64,000 bases of DNA from a candidate division TM6 bacterium GW2011_GWF2_32_72 (GCA_000989525.1 LBON01000003.1:105033-169032), one strand, 5' to 3'. Numbered from the stretch's first letter, positions 1 through 8,714 are shown. Translations and numbers: made by a program. Notes: generated by a model not told the origin, from the letters alone.

Positions 1-236
1 ATTTCATCTAAGCTCCAATTTACAACACCTTGAACGCCCTGTTTTGCAGTATCAACCACAGATTTAACTGTTTCAGGAGTCTTTTCAATTTGCTTTTTAA
101 CAGCCGATGTTGTTTGCTTTGCAGTAGTTTTAGGCGATTTAGGTTTAGGCTTAGATGGTTTCTTAGGGCCTGAAAATGCTTCTATATTTCCTACAAACAT
201 AGTACAAAGAAAAAAAGCCAATATTTTTTTATTCAT
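1..236 (-). CDS. Secreted Lys/Pro-rich protein, partial (C-terminus beyond window)
   Basis: The gene starts at 236 behind a GGAG ribosome-binding site (TAAGGAGAGATAA) and runs off the left edge of the window, so only the first 78 residues are visible. They begin with a typical Sec signal peptide (MNKKILAFFLCTMFVG, cleavage probably near EAFSG). A basic stretch of PKKPSKPKPKSPK type follows, then a segment predicted to be helical (VKKQIEKTPETVKSVV). No domain is recognisable. It lies downstream of lysS on the same strand but behind that gene's terminator, so it is probably transcribed separately. The function is unknown. Confidence 0.75.
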   Translation of the reverse strand, partial: MNKKILAFFLCTMFVGNIEAFSGPKKPSKPKPKSPKTTAKQTTSAVKKQIEKTPETVKSVVDTAKQGVQGVVNWSLDE

Positions 237-319
237 TTATCTCTCCTTAAAAACCATATCCAATATACCGTTTTAAGGTTACAAAAAATAAAATTAAAAA
301 ATCAACACAAGTTTGTTAC

Positions 320-352
320 AAAAAACCCGAGTCGTTTAAACCCGGGTTTTTA
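320..352 (-). terminator. Rho-independent terminator of lysS
   Basis: An inverted repeat pairs AAAACCCGAG with CCCGGGTTTT across a short GTCGTTTAAA-type loop, with one mismatch. On the minus strand it is followed by a run of six T. It lies about 25 nt downstream of the lysS stop codon. Confidence 0.75.
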
Positions 353-375
353 TAACAAATTTAAATTTTAAAAAA

Positions 376-1869
376 CTAAATTTTCTTTTTTAAAGTTGGG
401 AATAATATTACATCTTTAATTGATGTTGTATCTGTCAAAAGCATAGTCAATCTATCAATTCCAATTCCAGCACCAGCTGCAGGTGGAAGGCCATATTCCA
501 AAGCGGTAATAAATTCAGCATCATAATGATGAGCTTCTTCATCACCCGCTTCATGAGCTTTTGCTTGATCTTTAAATCTTGATGCTTGATCAAATGGATC
601 ATTCAACTCATTGAACCCATTACTAATTTCCATTCCACCAATAAAAAGTTCAAATCTAGCTGCAACGTTTGGATTATTAGCATCGCGTTTTGCAAGAGGT
701 GAAATTTCAATTGGATAATCAATAATAAATGTTGGCTGAAACAAACCTGGTTCAACCAATTCTTCAAATAACAAAACAACTTTATCTCCAAAAGGTTTTT
801 TTGGATCAAAATCGATATTTTTTTCTTTTAAAACTTTATCTACATTGCTTTCTGTAACTTCGTAACCTAATGCATCAGATACAGAACCCTGCATAGAAAT
901 TCTTGCAAAAGGTTTTTCAAAATCTAAAACCTTACCCGCAAAATTAACCTGCAATGTGCCACAAGTTTTTTGAGCAATGTCTTTAATCATGCTTTCTATA
1001 AAATTCATTTCCTGGTGATAATCAGTATTTGCGCAATAAAATTCAACCATTGTAAATTCAGGATTATGTCTTGTGGAAATACCTTCATTTCTAAAATTTC
1101 TGTTAATTTCAAAAACTCTTTCAAATCCACCAATCACCAATCTCTTCAAATAAAGTTCTGGTGCAATTCGTAAAAATAATTCTGTATCCAAAGCATTGTG
1201 ATGAGTCACAAATGGTCTTGCTGCAGCACCGCCAGGGATTGGATGTAACATCGGAGTTTCTACTTCCATAAATCCATGAGAGTCAAAATAATTTCTCATG
1301 TATTTAATAATCCCAGATCTTACTTTAAATCTATTTCTGCTTTCTTCATTACTGATTAAATCTAAATATCTTTGACGATATTTAACTTCCACATCAGTTA
1401 AGCCGTGAAACTTTTCTGGCAGTGGATGCAAACATTTACTGAGCAACTTCCAATCAGAAACTCGTATAGAAATTTCACCTGTCTTAGTTTTAAAAGATGC
1501 ACCTTCAACAAAAACGTAATCGCCAAGATCCACAAACTTTTCATAATTTTCAAAAGATTTGTCGCCAACAACATCTTGTCTTACATAAATTTGTACTTTG
1601 CCAGTTCTATCTTGGATATGGGCAAAAGAAGTTTTTCCATGTAAGCGGAAACTCACAATTCTTCCGGCAATTTTGTAAACCTTTGTTCCTTGTGCCTGAT
1701 CAAATTCATCTACAACTTGCTTACAAGTGGAATCTAATTGCTCAAATTCTGGCCAAGGCTGCATTCCAACTTTTGTCATTTCTTTAATTTTTTCAACTCG
1801 AACTAAATGCTCGGCAGATGCTGCCTCTGGGCTTAATACGCCTTGTGATGTTTTTGTTTCTTCAGACAT
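376..1869 (-). CDS. lysS: Lysyl-tRNA synthetase, class II
   Basis: This enzyme charges tRNA-Lys with lysine in the cytoplasm. An N-terminal OB-fold anticodon-binding domain is visible (about residues 69-147 of the longer 501-residue reading, around KIAGRIVSFRLHGK). The class II catalytic domain follows: motif 1 near GFMEVETPML, motif 2 around FRNEGISTRHNPEFT and motif 3 GAGIGIDRLTMLL near the C-terminus. The length is normal for bacterial LysRS. Two in-frame ATGs lie 12 nt apart. I chose the inner one (1869, MSEETKTS) because GGAAGAG precedes it, while the outer one (1881) has no clear ribosome-binding site. The gene is flanked by terminators and appears monocistronic. Confidence 0.97.
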   Translation of the reverse strand: MSEETKTSQGVLSPEAASAEHLVRVEKIKEMTKVGMQPWPEFEQLDSTCKQVVDEFDQAQGTKVYKIAGRIVSFRLHGKTSFAHIQDRTGKVQIYVRQDVVGDKSFENYEKFVDLGDYVFVEGASFKTKTGEISIRVSDWKLLSKCLHPLPEKFHGLTDVEVKYRQRYLDLISNEESRNRFKVRSGIIKYMRNYFDSHGFMEVETPMLHPIPGGAAARPFVTHHNALDTELFLRIAPELYLKRLVIGGFERVFEINRNFRNEGISTRHNPEFTMVEFYCANTDYHQEMNFIESMIKDIAQKTCGTLQVNFAGKVLDFEKPFARISMQGSVSDALGYEVTESNVDKVLKEKNIDFDPKKPFGDKVVLLFEELVEPGLFQPTFIIDYPIEISPLAKRDANNPNVAARFELFIGGMEISNGFNELNDPFDQASRFKDQAKAHEAGDEEAHHYDAEFITALEYGLPPAAGAGIGIDRLTMLLTDTTSIKDVILFPTLKKKI

Positions 1870-1950
1870 AGGCTCTTCCATACGGTTTAAACAGTTAAAA
1901 TTCAGATAAATAAAATCAAATTATAAACAATTAGATCGATTTTGTCACTT

Positions 1951-1976
1951 AAAAAGGGGGCCCCCAAAAAGGCCCC
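1951..1976 (-). terminator. Terminator downstream of the superoxide dismutase gene
   Basis: On the minus strand GGGGCC pairs with GGCCCC around a T-rich loop, and CTTTTT follows. It starts about 10 nt beyond the stop codon of the superoxide dismutase gene and would end the two-gene transcript that begins at 3750. Confidence 0.65.
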
Positions 1977-1986
1977 ATATTTTTTA

Positions 1987-2751
1987 CTATTTTTTAAAAA
2001 CTTGATAATAATTTTGTTCCACCTGAGACCAGTTAATCAAATTCCACCAGGCTTCAATGAATTCTGAACGTCTATTTTGATATTTTAAGTAATAAGCATG
2101 TTCCCAAACATCCAACACTAAAACTGGCTGCAATCCACCCGAAACTTGAGGAATTCCATGACCATGTGTTTTAACCACAACCAATTCACCTTTTTGATTA
2201 ACACACAGCCATGTCCAACCACTTCCAAATAAAGTTTTTGCAGCATCTGAAAATTCTTTTTTAAAATTATCAAAACTACCAAAACTTTTAATAATTAGGT
2301 CTAGCATTTTTTTGGAAGGCAATTGTTTTTCCTGTGACATAATTGTCCAAAAAAATGTATGTGCATAATGACCACCGCCATTATTAATAACAGCATCACG
2401 TATTCCGCCAGGTAATTCATCAGGATGAGTTAATAAATAAAGTAATGGTTTTGCCTGCAAATCAATGTGTCCTTCAAGAGCTTTATTTAAATTATCAACA
2501 TATGCTTGATGATGTTTTGTATAATGTATTTCTACTGTCCTTGCATCCATATAAGGTTCAAGCGCTGAGTAGGCATAAGGTAACTCTGGCAACGTATATT
2601 TCATATCACTCCTTAATATTTTTTCAGAAAACACCGTTTGCAAAATATCTGCATGGCTTCCTGAAATAAAAAAACACGAGAAATAATTGTAAGCAAGAAA
2701 CAACAAAATTAGCATTAAAAAAATAAATATTACTTTAATAATTTTACTCAT
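1987..2751 (-). CDS. sodA: Fe/Mn superoxide dismutase with N-terminal signal/anchor extension
   Basis: The protein dismutates superoxide to peroxide and oxygen. From residue 50 on it is a full-length Fe/Mn SOD. The start MKYTLPELPYAY is typical, and the metal ligands are visible as His in HYTKHHQAYVDNL, His in GGHYAHTFFW, and Asp and His in DVWEHAYYLKYQNRR. The 49 residues before it contain one strong hydrophobic helix (IFIFLMLILLFLAYNYF). They would export the enzyme or anchor it in the membrane, unlike ordinary cytosolic SODs. Both the outer ATG (2751, GTAAGGAGTGTGA) and the in-frame ATG at 2604 (TAAGGAGTGAT) have excellent ribosome-binding sites, so two isoforms are plausible. The Gly in NNGGGH resembles Mn-type SODs, while a His seems to replace the usual second-sphere Gln, so the metal cannot be told. 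It lies 9 nt behind the upstream secreted-protein gene. Confidence 0.93.
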   Translation of the reverse strand: MSKIIKVIFIFLMLILLFLAYNYFSCFFISGSHADILQTVFSEKILRSDMKYTLPELPYAYSALEPYMDARTVEIHYTKHHQAYVDNLNKALEGHIDLQAKPLLYLLTHPDELPGGIRDAVINNGGGHYAHTFFWTIMSQEKQLPSKKMLDLIIKSFGSFDNFKKEFSDAAKTLFGSGWTWLCVNQKGELVVVKTHGHGIPQVSGGLQPVLVLDVWEHAYYLKYQNRRSEFIEAWWNLINWSQVEQNYYQVFKK

Positions 2752-2760
2752 TCACACTCC

Positions 2761-3750
2761 TTACTTTTCATCTTCTGTAATCCATTCATTAATCGATTTC
2801 ATTATAGCGTCAACAGTCTGATCGTCTGCTCGTGATTTATTAAGTTTTTTAGACCTGTTTTTAGTTTTATCAACCAAAGTGGAAAGCTCCGTAAGACTTG
2901 TTGTTAATTCAGAATTTAAATTCTGAATTGTTCTTTCTTCACCACCTAATGTTATTTTTTGTTGAGCAACTGGTGCATTTTTTAAACTTGCTTTTATTTC
3001 ATCTATTTTTGTTTTTAAGTCACCCAGTTTTGAATCGATAGAATCTTGAGACAGATTGTAATCATTAATGTTAGCGCCCACCGACCCTATAAATAAGTAC
3101 AAACTCATTTGAATGCCTAAAATATCAGAATTAATTACATGCCAAATATTTTTAACAGCTAAGCCTAAATCCCCATTTAAATTTTTATCTGAATTATCTT
3201 TCAAATATTTTACAATCTTTAACCACACATCATCGATTTTTTGTTTCAACTCACCGGCATCCTTATTTGAATCATTCGCATTTTCAATTAAAGGCTTTGA
3301 AACCTCGATTGAAACACTCTCTTCAATATTTTCAGCTTTAGCTTCTTGTAAAATTGTTTCTATTTCATCCATCACAGCTTTAAGATCTAATTCATATTTT
3401 TTTTGTTCTTCAGTCTTTCGCGCAGGAACAACCCTTTTTAATTCTGTTGCGACTTTAGCCTTTTGCACAAGCGCAAGAAACGCAACTTCTTTTTCTTTTT
3501 CAGTCAACGCAGGTTCTTCTTTAATCTCTTCTTCTGTTTTTACATCTTCTGTTTCAGATTCTTCTTCCTTGCCTTCAGAAATTTCTTCAGGCGCACCCTG
3601 AGCTTTTTCAACCAAACGATTTTTTAGTTCTTGCAATTTTATTTTCAGCCCATCAAGATGAACTTTTAATTCTTCAACGGAACTGGCACACATAAGATGC
3701 CCCTGTAAAATCACAATAAATACTAAAAATATTTTTTTTAACAACTTCAT
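2761..3750 (-). CDS. Secreted acidic coiled-coil protein, unknown function
   Basis: A 329-residue protein with a clear signal peptide (MKLLKKIFLVFIVILQGHLMCAS). Heptad-like helices follow (VEELKVHLDGLKIKLQELKNRL), then a Glu/Lys-rich low-complexity stretch at about residues 55-95 and further long helices. No domain is recognised. It is the first gene of a probable two-gene unit with the exported superoxide dismutase (9-nt gap). The start has only a weak ribosome-binding site (AAAGGGTTGATTA). The long helices and export suggest an envelope or host-exposed structural role; this is inference only. Confidence 0.85.
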   Translation of the reverse strand: MKLLKKIFLVFIVILQGHLMCASSVEELKVHLDGLKIKLQELKNRLVEKAQGAPEEISEGKEEESETEDVKTEEEIKEEPALTEKEKEVAFLALVQKAKVATELKRVVPARKTEEQKKYELDLKAVMDEIETILQEAKAENIEESVSIEVSKPLIENANDSNKDAGELKQKIDDVWLKIVKYLKDNSDKNLNGDLGLAVKNIWHVINSDILGIQMSLYLFIGSVGANINDYNLSQDSIDSKLGDLKTKIDEIKASLKNAPVAQQKITLGGEERTIQNLNSELTTSLTELSTLVDKTKNRSKKLNKSRADDQTVDAIMKSINEWITEDEK

Positions 3751-3883
3751 TAATCAACCCTTTCCAAAAAAATAAACTTTGGCAAACGATACAAAAAAAC
3801 AAATCTTGAATCAATTAATTGATTTTTTTTAAATCTTTTTACTAGGGTTAAGGAAATTAATTTCATGTCAAAAAGGAGACTTT

Positions 3884-5311
3884 ATGAATCGATTCTCTGT
3901 TTTATTAGCTACAGCAATTATTGCTTGCACAATTCAATTACATGCCAAACATGCAACCAGCAAAACCTTTTTCTCCATTCAACCACCCTATCAAGTCTGT
4001 TCACCAGAAAGAATTAATACTTTTTTAGATGATATTATAACTCCTGAACATAAATGGCATGGATCATTCCATGCTACCCTTTTTGGCGGTAAATCTAGCA
4101 GCAAAAAAGATTTTGCAAAATATTTTTTGCTCGATGAAAAAACATGTTTGCGAGCTGCTGCCTCTGGTACAGAGTCAGCTTTAAAAGACATTCAAGATAT
4201 TCTTGCTGGATATTTTATGACAACCAATGGCCAAGGCGGTGGGGATTTTGAAAGTAATATTTCTATTACTCCTAAACATACTTTCTGGGGAATTGGGCTA
4301 ACATACAAACAAAAGATTTGGAAAAAATTGTGGGGCGAAATTTCTTTACCTATCATGCATGTTGAAAATAAATTAAATTTTTGCGAAACAATTTTACACC
4401 AACACAATGGAGACCCTGCAGATTACACAGCAAATAACATAGAAAGCGCACTTAAACAAAAAAATTGGTGTTATAGCATAATAGATAACTGCAAAAAACT
4501 ATCAAAATCTGGCGTTGCAGATATTGAACTTATCCTTGGTTACGACACAATCAAAACAAACACATACAAACTCAACTTTTTTGGAGGAATAACAATTCCA
4601 ACAGGCAACAAACCAAAAGCTATTTATGTTTTTGAACCGATTGTTGGAAACAACGGCCACTTTGCAATATTTGGCGGTAAAAAAAGCGCCGCAATGATCT
4701 GGGAAAAAGAAGAAACCGCAATCTGGGGTCACAGCAGCATTGCTTTAAAATATCTTTTTGGTAACACACAAAAACGTTCTTTTGATTTAAGAAACAAACC
4801 CTGGAGCAGATATATACGATTAAGCACACAAAGTAGTGAAGAAACAATATTTGGAGTTAATCAACTTACTCAAGATCTTCATGTAACCCCAGGTTTTCAG
4901 GGTACATTAAATTTAGGCTTATACTTAACCCACAATCATTTTGATTTAGATTTTGGTTACAACATGTTTGCAAAACAACAAGAAATAACAAAATTAAAAA
5001 ATCAATGGTGCTCCAACCTAAGCATAATTGGCACAAACAAAGATTTCAGCAAAAACCCAGCCACAATTAAAAACTGGAGTGAAATTGATAATGATACAAA
5101 CTACATAACAATTAAGCCTTGTGATTTAGACTTAGATTCTGCCGCACATCCAGCCTATATTGCCCACAAATTTTATTTAACAGCTGGTTACAATCAAACA
5201 AAAAATAAATTTTCATGGTTTGGAAAACTTTCTGGTTCTTACCAATTTGGTACAACAAATGCCACATTAAACTCGTGGATGCTATGGGGAACGCTTGGTA
5301 TCTCATTCTAA
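3884..5311 (+). CDS. Putative outer-membrane beta-barrel protein
   Basis: A 475-residue protein with a signal peptide ending near IQLHAKH. The body is rich in aromatic residues and alternating polar/apolar stretches (for example KLNFFGGITIPTG and DFDFGYNMF-like segments). The last strand ends in WMLWGTLGISF. A terminal Phe with alternating hydrophobics is the usual recognition signal for outer-membrane barrel assembly. The start is supported by AAAAAGGAGAC just upstream. No specific family is recognised. It is followed 13 nt later by another exported protein and may share its transcript. It could be a porin-like channel or adhesin; the barrel call is inferred from sequence style. Confidence 0.7.
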   Translation: MNRFSVLLATAIIACTIQLHAKHATSKTFFSIQPPYQVCSPERINTFLDDIITPEHKWHGSFHATLFGGKSSSKKDFAKYFLLDEKTCLRAAASGTESALKDIQDILAGYFMTTNGQGGGDFESNISITPKHTFWGIGLTYKQKIWKKLWGEISLPIMHVENKLNFCETILHQHNGDPADYTANNIESALKQKNWCYSIIDNCKKLSKSGVADIELILGYDTIKTNTYKLNFFGGITIPTGNKPKAIYVFEPIVGNNGHFAIFGGKKSAAMIWEKEETAIWGHSSIALKYLFGNTQKRSFDLRNKPWSRYIRLSTQSSEETIFGVNQLTQDLHVTPGFQGTLNLGLYLTHNHFDLDFGYNMFAKQQEITKLKNQWCSNLSIIGTNKDFSKNPATIKNWSEIDNDTNYITIKPCDLDLDSAAHPAYIAHKFYLTAGYNQTKNKFSWFGKLSGSYQFGTTNATLNSWMLWGTLGISF

Positions 5312-5324
5312 AAGGTAAAATAAA

Positions 5325-6266
5325 ATGAAAAAACTATTAATTTTTACATTGCTCATCACCACAAATTTAACCCAAACATCAACACTTGCTAAAGACACGC
5401 CATTTATTAAAGCATATAAAGAAATGATTGCAGAACTTAAGGGTTCATTTGATGACAAATTTGATTTTGACAAGGCAAAAAAAACTATCGAACAAAAATT
5501 TAGCCAAATGCAATCTGAAGCAAAAAATTCCCAAGACAAAACAACATGCCGAGTCTTCAGAGATATGACACAGACCAAACTTGATTTTTGGCTAAAAACA
5601 ATAGAAAGTACGATGAAAGAAAACAAACAAAAAGCAGAAAACAATCTTTTTTTATATGGAACATTCGTAGACCAATACCAGAAGCTTATGGATTACATTA
5701 AAAAACAAAATTACAAAGACCTTAACTGTCCTGTTACATTAGAAAGTTTTAATGCTAAATCCCTACCAATAAAAAAACCTGAAGATGCAACAGACCCAAA
5801 AAGTGGTTGGTGGGGATACGTTGTTCCTGCAGGGGCGGGTACTTTATTTGGTGGAATTCTGGGTTATTTAATGTCTCCAAAACAACCAACGCCACCCACA
5901 CCTCCTTCACCGGTAAAACCAACAACCAAAGCAGCTGAAACCCAAACAGAAGCTATTCCAACATTCAAAATGCCAAAAATCGACTTACTAGGCCTCGCAC
6001 GCGCAACTAAAGATAATGTGGTTCAAAGCATAGCTGTAAAAAAAGCTAGTGAAATTTTAAACACAAATATGAGTAATACCTACAATTGGCTTAAAAATGC
6101 CGTCGATTACTACATAAAAGACTTTATGAAATCTGGTAGATTGCAATCAACCTTTGGCATTCAACAAAAGGATAACCCTACAGAAAACGATATAATTAAC
6201 GCGCGCAAAGAGCTTGAAAAACAACAACTTCCCGATGAAGTTGGCAACCCACCATCAGAAAAATAG
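5325..6266 (+). CDS. Exported protein with central transmembrane helix and Pro-rich linker
   Basis: A 313-residue protein with an N-terminal signal peptide (MKKLLIFTLLITTNLTQTSTLA) and a helical region to about residue 145. A glycine-rich transmembrane helix lies at about 163-184 (GYVVPAGAGTLFGGILGYLM), followed by a proline/threonine linker (PKQPTPPTPPSPVKPTTK) and another helical region. It starts 13 nt after the barrel-protein gene, so co-transcription is likely. The architecture suggests a protein that spans a membrane and projects a domain on each side. No known family is recognised. Confidence 0.82.
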   Translation: MKKLLIFTLLITTNLTQTSTLAKDTPFIKAYKEMIAELKGSFDDKFDFDKAKKTIEQKFSQMQSEAKNSQDKTTCRVFRDMTQTKLDFWLKTIESTMKENKQKAENNLFLYGTFVDQYQKLMDYIKKQNYKDLNCPVTLESFNAKSLPIKKPEDATDPKSGWWGYVVPAGAGTLFGGILGYLMSPKQPTPPTPPSPVKPTTKAAETQTEAIPTFKMPKIDLLGLARATKDNVVQSIAVKKASEILNTNMSNTYNWLKNAVDYYIKDFMKSGRLQSTFGIQQKDNPTENDIINARKELEKQQLPDEVGNPPSEK

Positions 6267-6381
6267 GCTTAACCCCTCTTCTTTAACCAACAAACCACCT
6301 AAAAGCACAGTCTTCAACCCGCAATCAAATCGCTAAAACAATACAATCCAAACCCTTTTCCTCAAAAACTTAAACAAACAC

Positions 6382-6411
6382 TTGATTTTTATACTTAAGA
6401 TTTTGCATACT
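6382..6411 (+). promoter_or_regulatory. Putative sigma70-type promoter for the gene at 6459
   Basis: A -35-like TTGATT and a -10-like CATACT are separated by 18 nt, with a TG dinucleotide just before the -10. The predicted start site is about 40 nt upstream of the ATG at 6459. Confidence 0.4.
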
Positions 6412-6458
6412 GAAATTAGTAAGATTTACAAATCTCTTAACAAACAAGGAGAAAAGAG

Positions 6459-7148
6459 ATGACGAATAAATTATATTTAGTCATGATGTTGGCCCTAGTT
6501 GGATCGTTGACATGGGGTTCTGAATTTGCAATTCAGACAGATACCGCTAAATCAACAAAAATTGAAACCCAAAATAATAAAGTTACAGCAACAAATGTTT
6601 TGCCTGGGGAAACAGATATAGAGTTAAAAAATTTTGAAAGTGAAACTCAAAAACAAATAACTGGCCTCGAAAACACAATTAAGGGAAATAATACAAATAT
6701 CAATGCAACCAAAGAAGACATAATAAATTCACAAAAACAAATAAAACAATTAACAACAGAAAACCTTATTCTCCAAAAACTTCTTAAAATTTCAGGTGAA
6801 GCTTCATTAAAACGAGAAATGGAAGTCCAAACCTTGCAACTAATTAACATTACAACAGACTTCTCATCCGCATATAAAGCTGAAACAGAGCTGAAAAGTC
6901 TTATTGATGATGCAAAAAAACAAGCCGACGATCTCTCCAAATATAGTGAAAACGCCGTTAACGGAACTAAGCCTGAAAAAACCGGAATTGAAGATCTTAT
7001 GCAAAAAATTGCTTCAACATATGGTTATGATTTAAAGACAATTCGAGAAGCTGCTACTAATGCCGCAGACCTTGAAGGTAATGCCATATCAGATTTCATG
7101 AAAAACGAATATAAAGTTTCTGGAGTTGTTCAAGAAGAGGGAAAGTAA
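6459..7148 (+). CDS. Secreted coiled-coil protein; ends at a slippery heptamer
   Basis: A 229-residue protein with a signal peptide (MTNKLYLVMMLALVGSLTWGS) and a long Gln/Asn/Lys-rich coiled coil (GLENTIKGNNTNINATKEDI). It is paralogous to the next gene: compare NLILQKLLKISGE here with NLYLSKLIKIMGE there. The ribosome-binding site is AAGGAGAAAAG. The ORF stops at TAA TAA directly after G-GGA-AAG (7139-7145), a canonical -1 slippery heptamer in the correct phase. The -1 frame stays open to 7207 and would add an acidic tail (ITSDSDNSDSDNDTFYDAE). The short form as annotated, a programmed frameshift, and a single-base sequencing or mutational indel are all possible. Function unknown. Confidence 0.85.
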   Translation: MTNKLYLVMMLALVGSLTWGSEFAIQTDTAKSTKIETQNNKVTATNVLPGETDIELKNFESETQKQITGLENTIKGNNTNINATKEDIINSQKQIKQLTTENLILQKLLKISGEASLKREMEVQTLQLINITTDFSSAYKAETELKSLIDDAKKQADDLSKYSENAVNGTKPEKTGIEDLMQKIASTYGYDLKTIREAATNAADLEGNAISDFMKNEYKVSGVVQEEGK

Positions 7149-7207
7149 TAACATCGGACTCCGATAATTCTGACTCCGATAATGATACATTTTATGATGC
7201 AGAATAA
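7139..7207 (+). promoter_or_regulatory. Candidate -1 ribosomal frameshift site and shifted tail
   Basis: GGGAAAG (7139-7145) is phased as X XXY YYZ relative to the upstream gene, 1 nt before its stop codon. Seven nt later comes a short perfect hairpin, ATCGG-ACT-CCGAT (7153-7165). The -1 reading continues for about 20 codons, with an Asp/Ser-rich tail, to a double TAA (7205). This combination matches the known layout of frameshift signals, but the hairpin is weak. A plain indel remains possible. Confidence 0.45.
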
Positions 7208-7240
7208 TAATTTTAATCTAGTAAGCACATAAAAACTCGA

Positions 7241-7276
7241 AAGAAGGCCGTTTAGTTAACGGTCTTCTTTTTTTTT
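7241..7276 (+). terminator. Rho-independent terminator
   Basis: AAGAAGGCCGTT pairs with AACGGTCTTCTT around a TAGTTA-type loop (one G-T pair), followed by a run of T to 7276. It ends the transcript of the gene at 6459, downstream of the possible frameshifted tail. Confidence 0.85.
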
Positions 7277-7293
7277 GTTTATAAACAAAAGAC

Positions 7294-7322
7294 TTGCATC
7301 CAAAAATCTATTTTTGTAGTCT
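7294..7322 (+). promoter_or_regulatory. Putative promoter for the gene at 7351
   Basis: TTGCAT and TAGTCT lie 17 nt apart, between the preceding terminator and the ATG at 7351. The -10 match is modest. Confidence 0.35.
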
Positions 7323-7350
7323 CCAAAACATCTAAATTACAGGGGAACAA

Positions 7351-7929
7351 ATGAAGCAAATCAAAATAATTTTGTTAAAAATTAGCCTGACGGCCTTCAC
7401 AATTTATGGGTCGCAAGAACAACCATCAATATCACCAATAAATTCTCATAAAGTTAAATTTACAGGGTCTATAACTCAAGACGAGGCCAACAAATTAAAT
7501 ACCCAAATAACCGAATTAACTAATCAAATTTCAGCTAACAACACAACAATTACAGATCTTAGCGCAAAAATACAAACAATATCCCAAAAGTTCAAAGAAT
7601 CAACCGCAACAAATCTTTATTTAAGCAAACTCATTAAAATTATGGGCGAACTACAAACACCAACTGTTCCAGAAAACATGCGACTTGATTTTAAACACTT
7701 AAATGATGCAATTACAAAGGCCCAAACGCTTCAATCAACCATAGTAACAAATTTGGGAACTGCCCAAACTAAATCAAAAGAAATTGAGGAAGCTATTAAA
7801 GATTTTAATTTTATACAAGCCCCTTCTTATACAGAAACTCAAAAAAACAAAGATCTTGCACAACAACTCAATCAACTTATTAAAAAACTAAATGATGCTG
7901 GTGGACCTTCAAGAATAGGCGCCACATGA
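7351..7929 (+). CDS. Secreted coiled-coil protein, paralogue of the gene at 6459
   Basis: A 192-residue protein whose first 20 residues form a signal peptide ending near IYGSQ. The rest is an almost continuous amphipathic helix with Asn/Thr/Gln-rich heptads (LNTQITELTNQISANN). The shared segment NLYLSKLIKIMGE and the overall layout mark it as a diverged copy of the preceding gene, without the acidic tail. The next gene starts inside its stop codon (ATGA overlap), so the two are probably translationally coupled. No function can be assigned. Confidence 0.85.
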   Translation: MKQIKIILLKISLTAFTIYGSQEQPSISPINSHKVKFTGSITQDEANKLNTQITELTNQISANNTTITDLSAKIQTISQKFKESTATNLYLSKLIKIMGELQTPTVPENMRLDFKHLNDAITKAQTLQSTIVTNLGTAQTKSKEIEEAIKDFNFIQAPSYTETQKNKDLAQQLNQLIKKLNDAGGPSRIGAT

Positions 7930-8714
7930 AATTTTTAATAAAAACAAACCTAATTATATTGACCTTCATACTTCAAGTGCATGGCTCTAAATCAACATCA
8001 TTTCCAACAAATGGCGCTGATACAGATAAACAAAACTGGAATCAAGACCAATTAAATGCAAAATCTCAAACACTTTTAACAGCCATAAATGATTCGAATC
8101 AAATTGCAGCAAAACTCAACACAACCCAACAAAAAAATATTACAGACCTTACTAGCCATGCAAATAATGTAATTAAATCTGATACAGAAAAGTTCGAAAC
8201 AACATACAATTTATCAAAAGAAGGAATTGCTGAATTAATCAAACTTCTTCCTCATTTAATCACATTAAAAACCGAACTAATCACAAAACTCCAAATCACG
8301 CTTTCACCTAAAAAACAAGTAAATGGATCAATAATTCAGCGCAAACATGAATATTTAAAATTGCCAAAACTTAAAGAAGACACTGAAATTAAAAAACTCA
8401 CTGAAATTCAAGAAATACCAAAAAGCGAAGACCGCCATCAAGGCGAACTAAATTACAAATCAAAACAAGGACAAAATTTAATCGCAAACTCCACAGATCA
8501 ACTTGCAAATTTAAATAAAATACAAAACACAACCGTTGAAAATTTAGAAAATATAATTAAGGCGGTAACAGAACATACAAATTCTGTTTATAAATTAACC
8601 GAGCGTGAAACCCAAGATGCCTTAAATAACATTGTAAAACTAGCGGATCGATTACTACTTATCCATGATCAAGTTAAAGCTTTAAAGTCTTTACAAGAAA
8701 AAAAGACAACGTAA
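7926..8714 (+). CDS. Secreted helical protein with internal duplication
   Basis: A 262-residue protein starting in a 4-nt ATGA overlap with the previous gene. The signal peptide ends near LQVHGS. The mature part contains two diverged copies of an about 85-residue unit: LNAKSQTLLTAINDSNQIAA with a later ELIKLLPHLITLKTEL, and LNYKSKQGQNLIANSTDQLA with a later NIVKLADRLLLIHDQV. Charged residues separate the copies. This suggests a duplicated helical hairpin. No known family is recognised. The context is a run of secreted coiled-coil genes in the same direction. Confidence 0.82.
   Translation: MKFLIKTNLIILTFILQVHGSKSTSFPTNGADTDKQNWNQDQLNAKSQTLLTAINDSNQIAAKLNTTQQKNITDLTSHANNVIKSDTEKFETTYNLSKEGIAELIKLLPHLITLKTELITKLQITLSPKKQVNGSIIQRKHEYLKLPKLKEDTEIKKLTEIQEIPKSEDRHQGELNYKSKQGQNLIANSTDQLANLNKIQNTTVENLENIIKAVTEHTNSVYKLTERETQDALNNIVKLADRLLLIHDQVKALKSLQEKKTT

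Noticed and set aside
7146-7207. Stop-codon read-through instead of frameshift at the end of the gene at 6459
   Set aside because: Two consecutive TAA codons stand in the 0 frame and the tail is open only in the -1 frame.
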